In this document: piece after piece, positions 38,501 to 46,944 of the stretch | Numbering within the stretch: position 1 is the first letter of the stretch | How the letters are laid out: every line of letters begins with the position of its first letter | Notes under the pieces: generated by a model | What the model was told of the DNA's origin: nothing | The model's input: only the letters and a program-made list of their open reading frames with translations | The model's database searches: none | NCBI GenBank assembly: GCA_947503135.1 | Contig: CANNCQ010000006.1 | Span: forward strand, 1 to 64,000 | DNA: 64,000 nt | Direction of reading: 5' to 3' | Source: an uncultured Aquimarina sp. | GTDB taxonomy: Bacteria > Bacteroidota > Bacteroidia > Flavobacteriales > Flavobacteriaceae | Position numbers and translations under genes: made by a program

Positions 38501-39210
38501 GTAGCATATTGTCCCCCGTGATGACCATTAGTGTACATAGGATGATGCATAGCGATTAAAGTCGTTTTTCCTCTAGCTTTTTTAATTAAATTTTCAAATT
38601 CATCAAAAAACTGTTCTCGCGTTTTTATTTCACAGTCATCATTTATTGTAGGGTGTTTGTTCCAATTGGTAAGGTACCATTGCGAATCAATTACTATAAG
38701 TACTGTAGAGTCATCAATTTTTACCTTGTGTATAGGACAACCATTTTTAGGAAGGAAACTATTTTTCCCTAATTTATCCTCAATATAATTCCTTTGTCTT
38801 TTTAGGCCTTTTAACCCAGAATACCAATCGTGATTTCCTGGAATAAAAATGGGGTTACCCTTAAAATTGGTTAAAGTTTCTATCTGCGTATTTAATTGAT
38901 GAATAGCATAATCTCTAGATTTATTATTTTTATTGGGTAAACCTTTAGGGTAAGCATTATCGCCTAAGAATAGAACAGTACTGTTTTTGGAAGCTTTTTT
39001 TAGTTCGGATTCAAAAAGCTGTAAACTTTTAGATTTTAGCCCTAAAGTGGAATTTCCAGCATCTCCAATAAGATACAGTGAATGCTTAATTTTTTTGTTT
39101 ACAGGAAAGGAAGCCGTTTTCTTTTCGACCTTGTATTGAGGTTTGTAAGAAGCACAAGCAGTTAACAGAAGGATTGTTATAGTGAGTACAATATGTTTTT
39201 TAATTCTCAT
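35554..39210 (-). CDS. Lipoprotein-type phosphoesterase fused to a kinase-like module and an Omp85 barrel
   Basis: A 1218-residue envelope protein. A lipobox LLTAC (Cys19) is followed by a calcineurin-like metallophosphoesterase near 45-340: GDAGN (Asp50), FLGDNAYP (Asp84), IPGNHDW near 126, MHHPMYTNGHHG near 222 and SGHEHS near 293. Residues about 425-760 hold a second module with YTMRALRKN (Arg455), then LIGDWDRHEDQWRW (596-607) and PIPRDRDQAF (Asp624, Asp626). Its GDxDRHxxQ plus DxD pattern resembles FAM20/HipA/CotH-type kinases, which is inference. From about 860 alternating strands and a C-terminal Phe (LGFGF) mark an Omp85/BamA-type barrel. No POTRA domains are obvious. The combination lies upstream of PAP2. 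Confidence 0.85.
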   Translation of the reverse strand: MRIKKHIVLTITILLLTACASYKPQYKVEKKTASFPVNKKIKHSLYLIGDAGNSTLGLKSKSLQLFESELKKASKNSTVLFLGDNAYPKGLPNKNNKSRDYAIHQLNTQIETLTNFKGNPIFIPGNHDWYSGLKGLKRQRNYIEDKLGKNSFLPKNGCPIHKVKIDDSTVLIVIDSQWYLTNWNKHPTINDDCEIKTREQFFDEFENLIKKARGKTTLIAMHHPMYTNGHHGGQYATKQHLKPFPILGSLKNIVRNTSGLSNADINNKYYRSLKKRIVTLAQENDKVIFLSGHEHSLQYISQDNLTQIISGSGSKKSETRLANGQFSFGEYGYARLDIFEDGSSYVRFYSAPNNTIVFETEVYPTINKNKEVTYKPISSNSVSTSIYTKKETTKTKLYQWLWGDRYRKEYSKKVTAPTVNLDTLYGGLTPVRKGGGNQSKSLRLKDSLGKEYTMRALRKNALRFIQAVAFKETYIKDEFDNTITENFLLDVFAGSQPYAPFVIGELAEAINVYHSNPKLYYIPKQKALEGFTADFGDELYMIEERVATSQKELTSFGVPKKIISTTDLLQKLRKNSTHELDEATYIRARLFDMLIGDWDRHEDQWRWGVFEEGEKKIYKPIPRDRDQAFSIMNDGAVLNTATKIIPVAKVLKKYDSDLKNPKWFNLSPYPLDVALINRSGKKVWDAQVKQISEQLTNDIINSAFEKFPPEMDPKTIAKIKEQLIGRKGNLQKIADAYFKHVNRYVLIKGTDKEDYVTIERLSDGKTAITVKQSSKETVSLKRTYSRDESKEIWIYGLDGKDTFEVLGQGKKLIPIRIIGGQNNDTYKITNPRKITVYDYKSKKNTLNDGKFKKKLSDDYTVNIYDYKKLKNSSNQLAPAIGFNPDDGIKLGITNTTTLYGFERNPFTSVHTFKAAYYFATNGFEITHNSEFANVFKNLNFGIDFRLTSPNYSINFFGFGNNTENPNFTDEDQFDLDFNRVKISEFKVAPSLSWKSYLGATFKTSIGYESIEVERSPNRFISTLGDDINSRKNFLGLEAEYNFINKDQKAFPTLGIEAQLIAGYKTNLSTAKGFTYIKPSLSFDHKINSNGKIVIASKVGSHINFGNSFEFFQAATIGGDNGLRGFRNQRFTGKRSLYQTTDLRVIVTRLKTNLAPLNVGFYGGFDYGKVWLSNNNSQKWNNSYGGGLFINAADILVGNASLFSANEGLRFAFKLGFGF

Positions 39211-39354
39211 AAGGTTAAATTAATAAACTATAACTCTTAAAAAGAAGTCGTAGTCTATAACGGGTTTGCGAAACTAACTTTTGTATATTTAAATAGTCCT
39301 TAAAATAAGCTTATCATAACAAACATTATTTATTTTAAATAAGAATTTAATTAA

Positions 39355-40548
39355 ATGCAAGAGCTACTTATTGAAGTCGAAAAATATGTGTCCGAATTAT
39401 TACGACACCAGTTACCAGAAACTTTCTTTTATCATAACCTAAGTCATACGCAACGTGTAGTTAGAAATGCAAAAAAAATAGGCGAAGCAGAAGGTATTTC
39501 GGAAAAGGAAAAAGATATTGTTGAAATTGCTTTATGGTTACATGATGTAGGTTATGTAAGAAATCATAAAAATCATGAAGATGAAAGTGTGATTTTAGCT
39601 AACGAATTTTTAAAAAAGAATGGAGTAGCGACAGCAGATACAACAGCTATTTTACAACTAATAGAAGCTACCAAAATGGAGTACGCTCCTAAAAACTTAC
39701 TCGAGTATATTGTTAAAGATGCAGATACGGCACATATAGGGAGTAAGGATTATGGGGATATTTCAGAACTACTTCGAAATGAGTGGGAAAATACACTCAA
39801 CAAGGTTTATACCGATAGTGAGTGGACAAATGAGAATATTAAGTACTTAAATAAAGAGCATCATTATTATACAAATTTTGCTATTCAAAACTGGCAGCAA
39901 ACAAAGGATAAGAATTTAGCAACGCTTTTGAAAAAGCTTAAAAAACAAAATTCGGAAGAGCAAAAGGAGTACCTGAAAAAAGAAGAATTAGTACGTAAAA
40001 AAAACAGAAGTCTATTGCCTGAACGTGGTGTAGATACGATGTTTAGAGTAACGCTTCGCAACCATATAACATTAAGTGATATTGCAGATACCAAGGCCAA
40101 TATTTTACTGTCGGTAAATGCAATTATTGTTTCTTTAGTTTTGGCAAATTTACTTCCTAAATTGGATAATCCTTCGAATACTTACTTGGTGTATCCTACA
40201 ATTGTTTTTGTGTTGTTTACGGTAATTACCATGATACTTTCCGTACTAGCAACAAGGCCAAACGTTACTAGTGGTAAGTTTACAAAAGCGGATGTTAATA
40301 ATAAAAATGTAAATTTGCTTTTTTTTGGAAATTTCCATAAAATGGAACTTAATGACTTTGAATGGGCTATGAGTGAATTAATGAAGGATAAGGACTATTT
40401 GTATAGCTCAATGACAAAGGATTTATATTTTTTAGGAAAAGTACTCGATAGAAAATATAAGATATTAAGAGTAACCTATACTTTCTTTATTATAGGAATT
40501 GTAGTGAGTTTAGTTGCCTTTTCTATAGCTTTTCGATTGGCAGTTTAA
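39355..40548 (+). CDS. HD phosphohydrolase fused to a Pycsar effector transmembrane domain
   Basis: Residues 1-200 are an HD domain with intact ligands: His27 and His31 in FFYHNLSHTQR, His63-Asp64 in LWLHDVGY, His74 in NHEDES, and Asp124 in VKDADTAH. A charged linker follows. Residues about 223-397 match the Pycsar effector (PycTM, DUF5706) domain: RNHITLSDIADTKANILLSVNA, two close helices (250-268, 277-300) and a last helix at 373-397. PycTM effectors damage the membrane when bound to cyclic UMP or CMP in anti-phage Pycsar systems. No cyclase gene is adjacent. It is convergent, with stop codons overlapping, to a GAF protein. Confidence 0.85.
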   Translation: MQELLIEVEKYVSELLRHQLPETFFYHNLSHTQRVVRNAKKIGEAEGISEKEKDIVEIALWLHDVGYVRNHKNHEDESVILANEFLKKNGVATADTTAILQLIEATKMEYAPKNLLEYIVKDADTAHIGSKDYGDISELLRNEWENTLNKVYTDSEWTNENIKYLNKEHHYYTNFAIQNWQQTKDKNLATLLKKLKKQNSEEQKEYLKKEELVRKKNRSLLPERGVDTMFRVTLRNHITLSDIADTKANILLSVNAIIVSLVLANLLPKLDNPSNTYLVYPTIVFVLFTVITMILSVLATRPNVTSGKFTKADVNNKNVNLLFFGNFHKMELNDFEWAMSELMKDKDYLYSSMTKDLYFLGKVLDRKYKILRVTYTFFIIGIVVSLVAFSIAFRLAV

Positions 40549-42920
40549 TCCTTTACAATTTTTAGCAGATCGTTATAAGAGTAAAAGGATTTATCGTGTT
40601 TGTTTTTGGTGTACAAAATAGGAACTCTAATAGCTTTTAAGCCAGTAACAGCTTGTAAATCTTCTAATTCTAAAATTTCAATTTTAGTACCTAAATAATG
40701 TTTTGACTGTAGGAATTTTATATATTTTAAGTATTCGCGTTCATCTTGTTTTTGAGAATAAACAATAGTAATTTTTCCTTTTTGGGTAATTCGTTCGTTG
40801 GTGCCTTTAACAAAAGCTTTGTCTACTCGTTTTTTTACAACTTCGTAACGTGCATTATAAGTGCCGTCTACATCAAATTTCTTTTCATCCATTCGAAAAC
40901 GAATTGTTAGCGGTGTATTAAAAACTAAAATCATAGAGGCAACATCTAGCTTTACAGGGAACTCAGGCTGCATGTGATAAAAAGAGTTTTCCATTTCGCA
41001 CATTACCTGTAGTTGCCACAATCTTAGATTTTGTAAATAAATAGGGTCGAAACTGTTTTTTTTGGTGATGGACTCGCCAATATACATGCTGTGTTCAATA
41101 CCATCGGTTTTAAAACGTTCAAAAAAGTGAGGATACATATTTTGAGCCTCTAGTTGTTTTTTGTCGAGTAACGAAGCCATTTTTTTGTTAACTAAAGTAA
41201 CGGTGTCATCATAAGCCTTACGGTGTTTATAAACTATTTTAATGCTGGTTTCAATGTTTTTATAGTAATTAGATATTTGCGTAGTAAGTTTATTTGATTT
41301 TGCTGTATGCTTAAATAAATTGTCAATTTCAGTAGTTAAAAAACGATTTATTATTTGTTCGCTATCTACTTTAAAATTCTTTTCCAAAGATTTTAAAAAT
41401 GAATTTACTTGAAAAAGATATTGATGATAAATAGGTAAAGGATCTATCGCAACTGCCTTTGTTAGTATGGTTTTTACAGCTACAAGTTGTAGATTCAGAT
41501 CTTGCTTTGTAGCCCAATTTCTAGCTTCGGAAGAGCCTTTAATATCTATTTGACCATATAGCGGGTAAACCTCTTTAAATATAATTTTATTAAAAGAAAC
41601 CTGATTTCCTTCAGCTTGAAGTCTCATAAAACGTTTCGCTTCTTTTTTAAATTTCCAATGTACGCTCGAGTGTATAGAGGTACATTCTTTTTGTATAATC
41701 GCTTCAATTAAATTTTCTTCCTCTTCTTTTGAGCGCTCTACTGCAGCAATAATATGAGGCATTACATCGGCTAATTTATTTGCATTTACACTGTTCAATT
41801 TTTTAGGTTTATCCGATACTAATTCAAGAACTCCTAATAATTCATTTTTATTAAATACAGGAGCTAAAATAGCACTACCAATATTTTGAACATGTAACGT
41901 TTCTATTTGCGGAATTTGAGTTTCAGAATTTTTATGTTTTTTAGATATATCGGATATCGCAACATATTTGTGTTCTTCTATTAAACGTTTGTAGGACCAA
42001 TTACATAGGCAAGAGGAGCAATGAGCACTTTTTTTACTGTTTAATAAAAAGCTATTTAAATTCATGCCATAAACACTTTCAAAAGTATGTTCTTCCTTAT
42101 TATAAATAGAAAAACCTACTCTGAGGTCTTTGATATTTAATAATGATGCAAAAACTTCCTGAAATTGATGTATGAAGTTTTCTTGAATTTTTTTATCGCC
42201 TATAATTAAACTAGATTTTATGTTGGAAATAGCTTGGTCATCAGTAACATCAAATATATTTGATATCACAAATCCTTTTAATAAATAACTGTTTTCAGGA
42301 AATTTAGATTTCCATAATTCTAAATTTTCATAATTATCAATTAATTCATCAATATCTTCTGGAGTTATTGAAACTGCTTTTTCTGTAGGTATTATTTCAA
42401 CAAAATCAACATTGTATAAAATTTTATAATGTCTGTTAATTCCGTTAGCATCGGGAATGGTATAAAATAATGGGCGCTTTATGTTTAAATCATAACCATA
42501 GTAGCTTTTTAGTATAATTAGGCACGCGAGAATATATTTGTCGTGTGCAGGAATATTTTCCATTTCCAAACGAAACTCTTGCCCTGCCGCTTGTACAATG
42601 TTTTGAAATCGTTGAGAAGAATTAAATATAATATTATGAAAAGGAATTGAAGCTGTTTTAATTTCATTTAAACTCAATACCTCGTTAAATGAATCCTGTA
42701 ATATAAAACGAATTTCTTTTTTGTAGGTTTCTAATAACGAAACCTCGCTAAACCCCTCCCTAAGCAAAGGAATGTTTTTTTGAAAATCAATAATTTTTTT
42801 TGCTTTTAAAGCGGTAAACTCATTATTACTTTCAGTTAATTTCTCGTACTGTTCTATATATTTATTGAAACTGATTTTCAATATAAACGGGGATACTGTA
42901 GCTTCATTTAAATCATTCAT
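40545..42920 (-). CDS. Large GAF-domain protein with CxxCxC motif
   Basis: A 791-residue cytosolic protein with no signal peptide or membrane helix. Residues about 225-395 look like a GAF domain (helix, the FASLLNIKDLRVGFSIY strand and IGSAILAPVFNKNELLGVLELVSDKP). It contains CSSCLC with Cys301, Cys304 and Cys306, a possible metal or heme/redox site. The rest is helical, with an EVYPLYGQIDIKGSSEARNWA segment near 450 and a C-terminal domain of mixed structure. I do not recognise the C-terminal family and see no cyclase or kinase motif. The gene overlaps the HD-PycTM gene at the 3' ends by 4 bases. Confidence 0.75.
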   Translation of the reverse strand: MNDLNEATVSPFILKISFNKYIEQYEKLTESNNEFTALKAKKIIDFQKNIPLLREGFSEVSLLETYKKEIRFILQDSFNEVLSLNEIKTASIPFHNIIFNSSQRFQNIVQAAGQEFRLEMENIPAHDKYILACLIILKSYYGYDLNIKRPLFYTIPDANGINRHYKILYNVDFVEIIPTEKAVSITPEDIDELIDNYENLELWKSKFPENSYLLKGFVISNIFDVTDDQAISNIKSSLIIGDKKIQENFIHQFQEVFASLLNIKDLRVGFSIYNKEEHTFESVYGMNLNSFLLNSKKSAHCSSCLCNWSYKRLIEEHKYVAISDISKKHKNSETQIPQIETLHVQNIGSAILAPVFNKNELLGVLELVSDKPKKLNSVNANKLADVMPHIIAAVERSKEEEENLIEAIIQKECTSIHSSVHWKFKKEAKRFMRLQAEGNQVSFNKIIFKEVYPLYGQIDIKGSSEARNWATKQDLNLQLVAVKTILTKAVAIDPLPIYHQYLFQVNSFLKSLEKNFKVDSEQIINRFLTTEIDNLFKHTAKSNKLTTQISNYYKNIETSIKIVYKHRKAYDDTVTLVNKKMASLLDKKQLEAQNMYPHFFERFKTDGIEHSMYIGESITKKNSFDPIYLQNLRLWQLQVMCEMENSFYHMQPEFPVKLDVASMILVFNTPLTIRFRMDEKKFDVDGTYNARYEVVKKRVDKAFVKGTNERITQKGKITIVYSQKQDEREYLKYIKFLQSKHYLGTKIEILELEDLQAVTGLKAIRVPILYTKNKHDKSFYSYNDLLKIVKD

Positions 42921-43031
42921 AGTAGTAGCGCCTTTAAATACAAGTTATAATATTCAGTCGTTAAAAGTAATAGATATTACAGACTGTTTTTATAGAATTA
43001 ATATTGTATTTATTTTGAATAAGCACCTGTG

Positions 43032-43058
43032 TTTTATTTTAATTTATTCTAAATAAAA
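43032..43058. promoter_or_regulatory. Fur-like operator upstream of the imelysin gene
   Basis: A 13-1-13 inverted repeat whose right half is ATTCTAAATAAAA; the left half TTTTATTTTAATT matches its complement at 10 of 13 positions. It lies immediately upstream of the -33 TTG (43060-43062). It shares its right half and layout with the flavodoxin operator at 47894-47920. Iron-related genes follow and a Fur-family gene is at 48396. Confidence 0.6.
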
Positions 43059-43059
43059 C

Positions 43060-43089
43060 TTGCGAAAATATGATTTAAGATTATATTTG
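43060..43089 (+). promoter_or_regulatory. Promoter of the imelysin operon
   Basis: TTG at 43060-43062, a 19-base spacer and TATATTTG at 43082-43089 form a good Bacteroidota promoter. The ATG of the imelysin gene is at 43127. Confidence 0.6.
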
Positions 43090-43126
43090 CGTAACTATTA
43101 AGAATTGATCTAATTAAAAAAAGAAA

Positions 43127-44283
43127 ATGAAATTAACTAAACATTCAATCGCCTTACTAGCGCTAAGTGGACTATTTGCAGTGTCCTGTGGAGACGATGA
43201 CCAAAGTAGCACACCTAAATCAGTTTAGATACTGAAGTAAACAGAGAAGCAGTAGTAAGTAATTACGTTAATATTGTAAGTACAGGATATAACAATTCTG
43301 TAGCTAGTGCAGGAACGTTTAACAATGCTTTAAGAGCATTAGCAGCCAACAGGGATGAAGCTTCATTAGAAGCAGCAAAGCAAGCATGGTTGAGTGCAAG
43401 AGAAGATTACCAACCTACAGAAGCTTTTCGTTTTTATGGGCCTATAGAAGAGGTTATTGAGGGAAGTCAAGATTTACCTTATGAAGTATCTATAAACGCT
43501 TGGCCTTTAGATGAAGCCACTGTTACAGGCTTTATTGCTAGTAACTCTACATTTACGGAATCATTATTTTTATCAGAATTTAATGAAGATGATAATATTA
43601 CTGTTGGATGGCATCCTATAGAATTTGTATTGTGGGGTGCAGACTTAGATAGAACAAATGGTAGTATTGCAGGAAATAAAGATATTGCAGATTTTACAAC
43701 TAATGAGTTCAATTACTTGGTAGCAGCAGGTGATTTATTAGTAGAATATTTAGATGACGTCGCTAGGCGATGGACAGATGAGGGAGGTTTTGGAGCTACT
43801 TTTGTAGCGGACTCAGACCAAGCAATAGAAAACATCTTATTAAGTATAGGGACTTTAGCAAATGCTGAACTTGGTGGCGAAAGAACTCTGGATCCTTGGA
43901 ATAATCCAGGTGAAGATGCTGAACACTCTTGCTTTTCAGACAATACAAACCGAGATAATGCTTTAAATTGGGCAGGTATTGTAGGAGTTTATCAAGGAGA
44001 TTTAGTGGGAGTTTCAGGAGCATCTGTTGAAGACCTAATCGCTCAAGAAGACCCAGAATTAGCAGCGAGAATAACAGCACAAATTGCTCTGGTTAACGAA
44101 ATATTAGAGGTAATTAATCCATTGGAATTTGAAGATGTAATACAATTTGATAGTCCTAATAGATCTCTTATTTTTCAAGATGTCGATCCAGATGAAGAAA
44201 CATTGATTAGTAGACTAACAGTTTTTGGAAACTTAATTGTAGAAGCAGGAAATGCTTTAGGTGTTAATGTCACTGTAAATTAA
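43127..44283 (+). pseudogene. Imelysin family lipoprotein with a frameshift near the N-terminus
   Basis: ATG at 43127 starts a lipoprotein signal (ALSGLFAVSC) and a DDDQSS linker but hits a stop at 43226-43228. The rest of the protein continues in a different frame from about 43223: ISLDTEVNREAVVSNYVNIV, then EAAKQAWLSAREDYQPTEAFRFYGP and the imelysin GxHxxE motif as VGWHPIEFVLWG. One missing base in 43210-43229 would restore one continuous reading frame. A true mutation, phase variation or a sequencing error are all possible. Imelysins bind iron or heme at the cell surface. Confidence covers the family call; the gene state is uncertain. Confidence 0.85.
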
Positions 44284-44382
44284 ATAATTATAAACTCTTT
44301 TGCGGGTAATTATACTGCTTGCAAAAAACTTACTTACCGCAAAGTTGAATGTTATATTCAGCTTTGTGGTATACTTTTTTAT

Positions 44383-45801
44383 ATGATAAAAGTTATTAAA
44401 TTTTGTTTTATTATACTGTCAGCATTGTTACTACTTTGCTGTTCGAGTAGTGACGATGGTGTTTATGAAAAGGTGTCAATCAATGCACCAGATCCCGATT
44501 CGCAGTTTCCTGGAGGTATTGCGTCTATCGATTTAACGGATGAAAGAGCTTTTAGTCAGCCTTTCCGAACTTTTAGTGTAGCAGAACAAATTGAATTTAA
44601 GTCAGGAAACTTTTTATTTCAAAATACTTGGGTGGAAGGCTTTTCTTTAAGTTCGCAAAATTTAGATGGCTTGGGGCCATTTTATAATGCTAGAAGCTGT
44701 ACTGGTTGTCATGCTAACGATGGTCGCGGTCGTGTACCTGTAGGGGGAGAAAATATAACAGGTTTATTATTCAGACTTCACGGGACTAATGTAAATCCTA
44801 TTACAGGTCAAAATATTGGAGATCCTATATATGGTGAACAATTTCAAAATCTTGTAGTGCAAGAGATTGACGGACAGTTTGAAGGTAAACTAGAGGTTAG
44901 TTATACTGAAATTAATGGACAATATCCCGATGGGACCACTTATAGTTTAAGACAACCCAAATATGGGACTACTAACTTAAACTACGGAGATATTTCGTCA
45001 AAAATATCACCACGTATTGCTCCTGTAAATTTAGGATTAGGCTTGTTGGAAGCTATAAGTGAAAGTGATTTACTTGAAAATGCAGACGAATTTGATGCAG
45101 ATGCAGACGGTATATCTGGAAAGCCCAATTACGTTTGGCATGTCCGAAGCCAAACAAAAATGATAGGACGTTTCGGCTGGAAGTTAGAACAACCTACAGT
45201 AAGGCAACAAGTAGCCGCTGCATTTAATGGTGATATGGGACTGTCGACCACTATTTTTCAGGACGATTGTCCAACAGTATTGTCTGAGCAGTGCCCCGAT
45301 CTTATTTTTGAAGATATTGAGGTGCAAGACGATGCCTTGGAAAGAATTACATTATACTCCAGTGGTTTGTCGGTACCTTTAAGAAGAGATTTTAATACCG
45401 AACAAACTAATTTAGGAGCGCAATTATTTAGTCAGATAGACTGCGCAAAATGCCACATTCCTAAACATATAACGGGTTCTAGTGAATTAAGTAAAGCTTT
45501 TGAAAATCAAACAATTTTTCCTTACACAGACTTATTATTGCATGATATGGGAGCAGCGCTTTCCGATAATGCCAATAGTTTTGATGCTACGGGTAACGAA
45601 TGGCGTACACCTCCTCTATGGGGTATTGGTTTAATTCCCGTAGTGAATGGCCATCAAGAACTGATGCACGATGGTAGAGCCCGCAATGTAGAAGAGGCTA
45701 TTTTATGGCATGCAGGTGAGGCAGCGAATGCCAGGGAAAACTTTAAACAACTTAGCAAAGAAGAAAGACAAGCTTTAATTGATTTTGTAAACAGTATTTA
45801 G
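44383..45801 (+). CDS. Di-heme oxidoreductase-like lipoprotein (DUF1111)
   Basis: A type II signal peptide (SALLLLCC) leads a 472-residue protein with two c-type heme sites: Cys106-Cys109-His110 in SCTGCHANDGRGR and Cys354-Cys357-His358 in DCAKCHIPKH. The GLGPFYNARSC lead-in and the late TPPLWGIGLIPVVNGHQELMHDGRARN block are hallmarks of the DUF1111 di-heme peroxidase-like family. It is always found near imelysins in flavobacteria and may reduce or oxidise iron or heme during uptake. Its mature form should face the periplasm or outer surface. The second imelysin follows after 10 bases. Confidence 0.9.
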   Translation: MIKVIKFCFIILSALLLLCCSSSDDGVYEKVSINAPDPDSQFPGGIASIDLTDERAFSQPFRTFSVAEQIEFKSGNFLFQNTWVEGFSLSSQNLDGLGPFYNARSCTGCHANDGRGRVPVGGENITGLLFRLHGTNVNPITGQNIGDPIYGEQFQNLVVQEIDGQFEGKLEVSYTEINGQYPDGTTYSLRQPKYGTTNLNYGDISSKISPRIAPVNLGLGLLEAISESDLLENADEFDADADGISGKPNYVWHVRSQTKMIGRFGWKLEQPTVRQQVAAAFNGDMGLSTTIFQDDCPTVLSEQCPDLIFEDIEVQDDALERITLYSSGLSVPLRRDFNTEQTNLGAQLFSQIDCAKCHIPKHITGSSELSKAFENQTIFPYTDLLLHDMGAALSDNANSFDATGNEWRTPPLWGIGLIPVVNGHQELMHDGRARNVEEAILWHAGEAANARENFKQLSKEERQALIDFVNSI

Positions 45802-45811
45802 AAATTATTCC

Positions 45812-46882
45812 ATGATAAAAAAAACAGCCATTTGGCGTATTAGTAGCTTATTTATTCTTACACTATTTTTAGTATATTGTAGTAGTAACGATTCTAATCA
45901 AGATATAGAAGCTACTGAAGCCACAGATTCAGCTCGGTTACTTACCAATATTTACCAAAATGGTATTTTAAGCGATTTTAGCGATATGCTTAATTTGGTA
46001 AATGAGCACCAAGCTACTTTACAGCAATTTAAAGAAAATACCAACTTGCAAAATTTAGCAACTGCCATTGAAGAGGATAAAGAGCTAAATATTTTGTGGG
46101 ACAGTATAGAGGTTTATCGCTTACAATTATTACGTTTAGTTTATAGCGATGTTCAACATTTTCCAGTAGAAACAACATCTCTTTTAGATAGAATTAATTC
46201 TGAAAATTCTATAAATGAAGCTTTTTTTATAAATCTTCCAGATCGGTTTAAAGGTTTGTTAACCAATAGTTATTTGCTTAATTCGTTTAGTGCAGAAGTG
46301 TTTACAAATGAACCAAAATATGTGGATTTTTTATTGGCCAATCTAGCTCAAATAGAAGATAGAATAGTCACCATACAAGATTTTTGGATAGAAGAAGGCG
46401 ATGCGTTTGTAAGTGCTTCGGGAAGTGGAATTGATCAATCTATAAACAGGTTGTTTAATGTATATATCAATCTTTTAGAAACGATAATGCTGGTAAAATT
46501 AGAAGTTCCGCTTACGAATCAAAATCAAGATTTTACCGAATCACCACATAACGATATTTCAATTCTACTTATTGAAGCAAATCTTAAAGCATTACAAAAA
46601 TCTTTTAATGGCAATTTTCAAAATAGTGCAGATAATTATGGGTTTGATGATTATTTAATAAGTTTAAACCGTGGTGATCTAGCCGATTTTATAAATACTA
46701 AAATAGACGAAGCTCTAGCAATATCTTCAAATCTAAATTCATTAAATACTATTGTTAATGAAGCATCGGGAGAAGCAGATGTGTTTAGACAAGCAATTAG
46801 AGACTTGTATGTTTTACTTAAAGTAGATGTTTCTAGTGCATTGGATATTACCGTTACTTTTACCGACAACGATGGGGATTAA
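45812..46882 (+). CDS. Imelysin-like lipoprotein lacking the GxHxxE motif
   Basis: The start is a lipoprotein signal with LFLVYCSS. The helical body has imelysin-like blocks: a W-x-x-I-E-x-YRLQLLRL segment in the first third, and the C-terminal DLYVLLKVDVSSALDITVTFTDNDGD typical for the second imelysin of this operon type. The GxHxxE metal-site motif seen in the first imelysin is absent, so iron binding through that site is unlikely. It follows the di-heme gene by 10 bases and ends at a strong bidirectional hairpin. Confidence 0.85.
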   Translation: MIKKTAIWRISSLFILTLFLVYCSSNDSNQDIEATEATDSARLLTNIYQNGILSDFSDMLNLVNEHQATLQQFKENTNLQNLATAIEEDKELNILWDSIEVYRLQLLRLVYSDVQHFPVETTSLLDRINSENSINEAFFINLPDRFKGLLTNSYLLNSFSAEVFTNEPKYVDFLLANLAQIEDRIVTIQDFWIEEGDAFVSASGSGIDQSINRLFNVYINLLETIMLVKLEVPLTNQNQDFTESPHNDISILLIEANLKALQKSFNGNFQNSADNYGFDDYLISLNRGDLADFINTKIDEALAISSNLNSLNTIVNEASGEADVFRQAIRDLYVLLKVDVSSALDITVTFTDNDGD

Positions 46883-46922
46883 AAACAAAAGCGAGCTACA
46901 AATTTGTAGCTCGCTTTTGTTT
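46883..46922. terminator. Bidirectional terminator after the imelysin operon
   Basis: A 40-base perfect inverted repeat without a spacer has a GC-rich core (GCGAGCTACAAA and its complement) with A-run and T-run outer ends. It lies between the imelysin operon and the minus-strand cysteine-rich gene. Confidence 0.88.
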
Positions 46923-46944
46923 GGCACTATATGCAGTAACTAAC

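Noticed and set aside
39355..42920. A complete Pycsar defence system
   Set aside because: The effector-type domain is present, but no pyrimidine cyclase is in the window, so a full system is not supported.
43713..44080. Minus-strand open frames across the imelysin gene
   Set aside because: The + strand has the VGWHPIEF imelysin motif and family blocks in this stretch, so the minus frames are shadows.
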